Assembly: GCF_040549485.1 (NCBI RefSeq)
Contig: NZ_JBEPTK010000002.1
Coordinates: 558,001 to 622,000 of the forward strand
Length of the DNA stretch: 64,000 bases
Direction of reading: 5' to 3'
Source of the DNA: Constrictibacter sp. MBR-5
Lineage (GTDB): Bacteria; Pseudomonadota; Alphaproteobacteria; JAJUGE01
The translations under genes were made by a program, and so were the position numbers. Positions 62,297-64,000 of this stretch are shown here, in pieces (position 1 is the first letter of the stretch; each line of letters begins with the position of its first letter). A model generated the notes under the pieces. That model ran no database searches. It worked only from the letters and a program-made list of their open reading frames with translations, and was not told the origin of the DNA.

Positions 62297-63138
62297 GCTT
62301 CCTCGACCGCATAGCCGAGTGTAATAACTGGCAGCCCGCCGGCTTTCGGCCGTTCCTGGTGGCGGCGACCGAGGTGGGGCAGGTGGGCGACGCCTTCGCC
62401 GACCGGCTCGCCGACTTCCCCGACGTCTTCCGGGTCGACGCCGATGCGGTGCGACTGCACGAGGAACTCGGCGACTTCCGGAGCCGGACGGCGGCCGTGG
62501 ATGCGGTCCTGCGGCAGCTCGCGGACGAGGGGCTGATCCGCGGCTGGCGGGACGAGGCATACCCGATCGCCACCGCGTGGGGCGCCGAAGCGCTGCTGCA
62601 GATGGAGCGCGCCGCGGTGCCCTTCTTCGGCGCGTCGTCCTACGGGGTGCACCTGAACGGCTTCGTCCGGGACGGCGAGCGTATCCTGATGTGGATCGGC
62701 CGCCGGGCCCGTGACAAGCACACCTACCCGGGGATGCTCGACAACACCGTGGCGGGCGGCCAGCCGATCGGCCTGTCGCTACGCGACAACCTCGCCAAGG
62801 AAGCCGCCGAGGAGGCCGCCATCCCGCGTGCTCTGGCCGATCGGGCGGTCGCGGTCGGGGCGATCTCCTACCGTCACCAAACCGCCGAGGGCTACAAGCC
62901 CGACGTCCAGTTCTGCTACGACCTGGAACTGCCGCGGGATTTCGTGCCGCACAATACCGATGGCGAGATCGAGTCGTTCCACCTCTGGCCGATCGAGCAG
63001 GTCGCGGAAATCGTCGCCGAGACGCGGGACTTCAAGTTCAACTGCAATCTTGTCGTCATAGACTTCCTGGTGCGCCACGGCATTCTCGATCCGTCGCGGC
63101 CGGACTATCTCGCCATCGTGCGCGGACTTCACCGCTAG
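62293..63138 (+). CDS. DUF4743-NUDIX hydrolase
   Basis: A 281-residue protein with an N-terminal DUF4743 region (about 1-115, [11 protein letters not shown] to [20 protein letters not shown]) and a NUDIX domain (about 120-260). The NUDIX box, [20 protein letters not shown] followed by EEAAIP, keeps the metal-binding Glu residues but has Lys for the usual Arg and lacks the first Glu, as in thiamine-pyrophosphokinase-related plant and fungal homologues. Those relatives act on damaged thiamine diphosphate forms; the substrate here is inferred only. It is coupled to the ACT-like gene. Confidence 0.88.
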   Translation: MSFLDRIAECNNWQPAGFRPFLVAATEVGQVGDAFADRLADFPDVFRVDADAVRLHEELGDFRSRTAAVDAVLRQLADEGLIRGWRDEAYPIATAWGAEALLQMERAAVPFFGASSYGVHLNGFVRDGERILMWIGRRARDKHTYPGMLDNTVAGGQPIGLSLRDNLAKEAAEEAAIPRALADRAVAVGAISYRHQTAEGYKPDVQFCYDLELPRDFVPHNTDGEIESFHLWPIEQVAEIVAETRDFKFNCNLVVIDFLVRHGILDPSRPDYLAIVRGLHR

Positions 63139-63193
63139 GCCCCGTCGCGGCGCTTGCGCGACGTGCGCCGCCGCCTTACATCTCCGCCATGTT

Positions 63194-63222
63194 CGCGGCC
63201 GATCCTTCCGGCCGCGCTTTTT
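63194..63222 (+). terminator. Intrinsic terminator between the NUDIX gene and typA
   Basis: CGCGGCCG (63194-63201) pairs with CGGCCGCG (63209-63216) around a 7-base loop, and a run of five T follows at 63218-63222. It ends the upstream transcript only 14 bases before typA, so the typA promoter must lie within or upstream of it, unless readthrough occurs. Confidence 0.85.
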
Positions 63223-63235
63223 GTGCTGGAGTCCC

Positions 63236-64000
63236 ATGGAAATCCGCAACGTCGCCATCATCGCGCACGTCGACCACGGCAAGACGACGCTCGTCGACTG
63301 CCTGCTCCGGCAGAGCGGCTCGTTCCGCGAGAACCAGCAGGTCGCCGAGCGCGTCATGGACTCCAACGACATCGAGCGCGAGCGCGGTATCACCATCCTC
63401 GCCAAGTGCACCTCGGTCGTCTGGAAGGACACGAGGATCAACATCGTCGACACGCCAGGCCATGCCGACTTCGGCGGCGAGGTCGAGCGTATCCTCAGCA
63501 TGGTCGACGGCGTGGTCGTGCTGGTCGACGCATCCGAGGGCCCGCTGCCGCAGACCAAGTTCGTGGTCGGCAAGGCGCTGAAGCTCGGCCTGCGGCCGAT
63601 CGTGCTGATCAACAAGGTCGACCGCGCCGACGAGCGCGCCTTCGAGGTCCAGGACGAGACCTTCGACCTGTTCGCGGCACTCGACGCGAACGACCAGCAG
63701 CTCGACTTTCCGACCCTGTTCGCCTCCGCCCGCCAGGGCTGGGCCGCCGAGAGCCCGGAGGGTCCGAAGGAGGACATGGCGCCGCTGTTCGACCTGATCG
63801 TGCGCCACGTGCCGGCGCCGAAGGTCGAGGCCGACGGCCCGTTCACCATGCTGGTCACCACGCTGGAGCGGGATCCCTATCTCGGCCGCGTGCTCACGGG
63901 ACGTATCGAGACCGGCACCGTGCGGACCAACATGGCGGTCAAGGCGCTCGGGCAGGACGGCCGCGTGATCGAGCAGGGCCGCATCAGCAAGCTGCTCTCC
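63236..64000 (+). CDS. typA: TypA/BipA ribosome-associated GTPase, 3' end outside window
   Basis: The first 255 codons of a translational GTPase. G1 is AHVDHGKTT, switch I is [12 protein letters not shown]3 is DTPGHADF and G4 is NKVDR, followed by the start of the beta-barrel domain II ([20 protein letters not shown]). TypA acts on ribosomes during stress and low-temperature growth. CTGGAG supports the start. The missing part should hold the remaining 350 or so residues. Confidence 0.96.
   Translation, partial: MEIRNVAIIAHVDHGKTTLVDCLLRQSGSFRENQQVAERVMDSNDIERERGITILAKCTSVVWKDTRINIVDTPGHADFGGEVERILSMVDGVVVLVDASEGPLPQTKFVVGKALKLGLRPIVLINKVDRADERAFEVQDETFDLFAALDANDQQLDFPTLFASARQGWAAESPEGPKEDMAPLFDLIVRHVPAPKVEADGPFTMLVTTLERDPYLGRVLTGRIETGTVRTNMAVKALGQDGRVIEQGRISKLLS

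Overview
The window is high-GC DNA, densely packed with genes on both strands, and looks like a chromosome segment from an alphaproteobacterium, most likely Rhodospirillales-like. Supporting genes are a DUF2336 protein, a DUF465 (YdcH-like) coiled coil, an NDUFS4-type complex I accessory subunit, a DUF4743-NUDIX protein and many acyl-CoA, TPP and F420-type catabolic enzymes. Both ends cut genes: trkH lacks its 5' end at base 1, and typA lacks its 3' end at base 64000. No gene-free gap is much longer than 270 bases.

Layout. 1-5.6 kb: TrkH fragment, a small unknown protein, an OmpA-like protein, an acyl-CoA dehydrogenase/FMN hydroxy-acid dehydrogenase pair, a DUF465 protein and a universal stress protein. 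5.6-14.6 kb: a metallophosphoesterase and class V aminotransferase pair, two separate ThDP enzymes, a PAS histidine kinase, a dienelactone hydrolase and a quinone reductase. 14.6-24.2 kb: a pentapeptide-repeat protein, an MsbA-like ABC exporter, DUF423, then a co-directional run of GMC oxidoreductase, LLM oxidoreductase, CoA transferase and trehalose-phosphatase, followed by rpsD with a clear promoter and terminator. 24.3-36.4 kb: a ketopantoate-reductase-like gene, a SpoU methyltransferase, then a long + strand series (two paralogous quinone reductases, a two-domain methyltransferase, a DUF2339 membrane protein, TrmJ, a NitT/TauT-type ABC importer, a methyltransferase). 36.3-44.1 kb: a P-type ATPase, a PLP decarboxylase coupled to an acyl-CoA synthetase, a redoxin/prolyl-hydroxylase fusion and TerC.

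44.4-50.8 kb is the accessory part. Next to tRNA-Arg(TCT) lies tRNA-Pro(TGG). Its 5' half is repeated exactly (46 bp) at 50726-50771, so the two copies bracket a 5.8-kb integrated element with no integrase. The element holds a decayed phage tail-tip gene whose C-terminal piece now lies in the opposite orientation, a holin-like protein, and a visibly AT-richer two-gene unit. That unit encodes an EVE/PUA-like protein translationally coupled to a pectate-lyase-10-like toroid with C-terminal RTX repeats.

50.9-64 kb returns to core-type genes: a methyltransferase, mtgA, DUF2336, a Cys-rich exported protein, a divergent MFS/TetR pair with a palindromic operator, NIPSNAP, a divergent LysR/TauE pair with an inverted repeat, purB, cysK coupled to an orphan oligopeptide-type ABC ATPase, an ACT-like protein coupled to a NUDIX enzyme, and typA.
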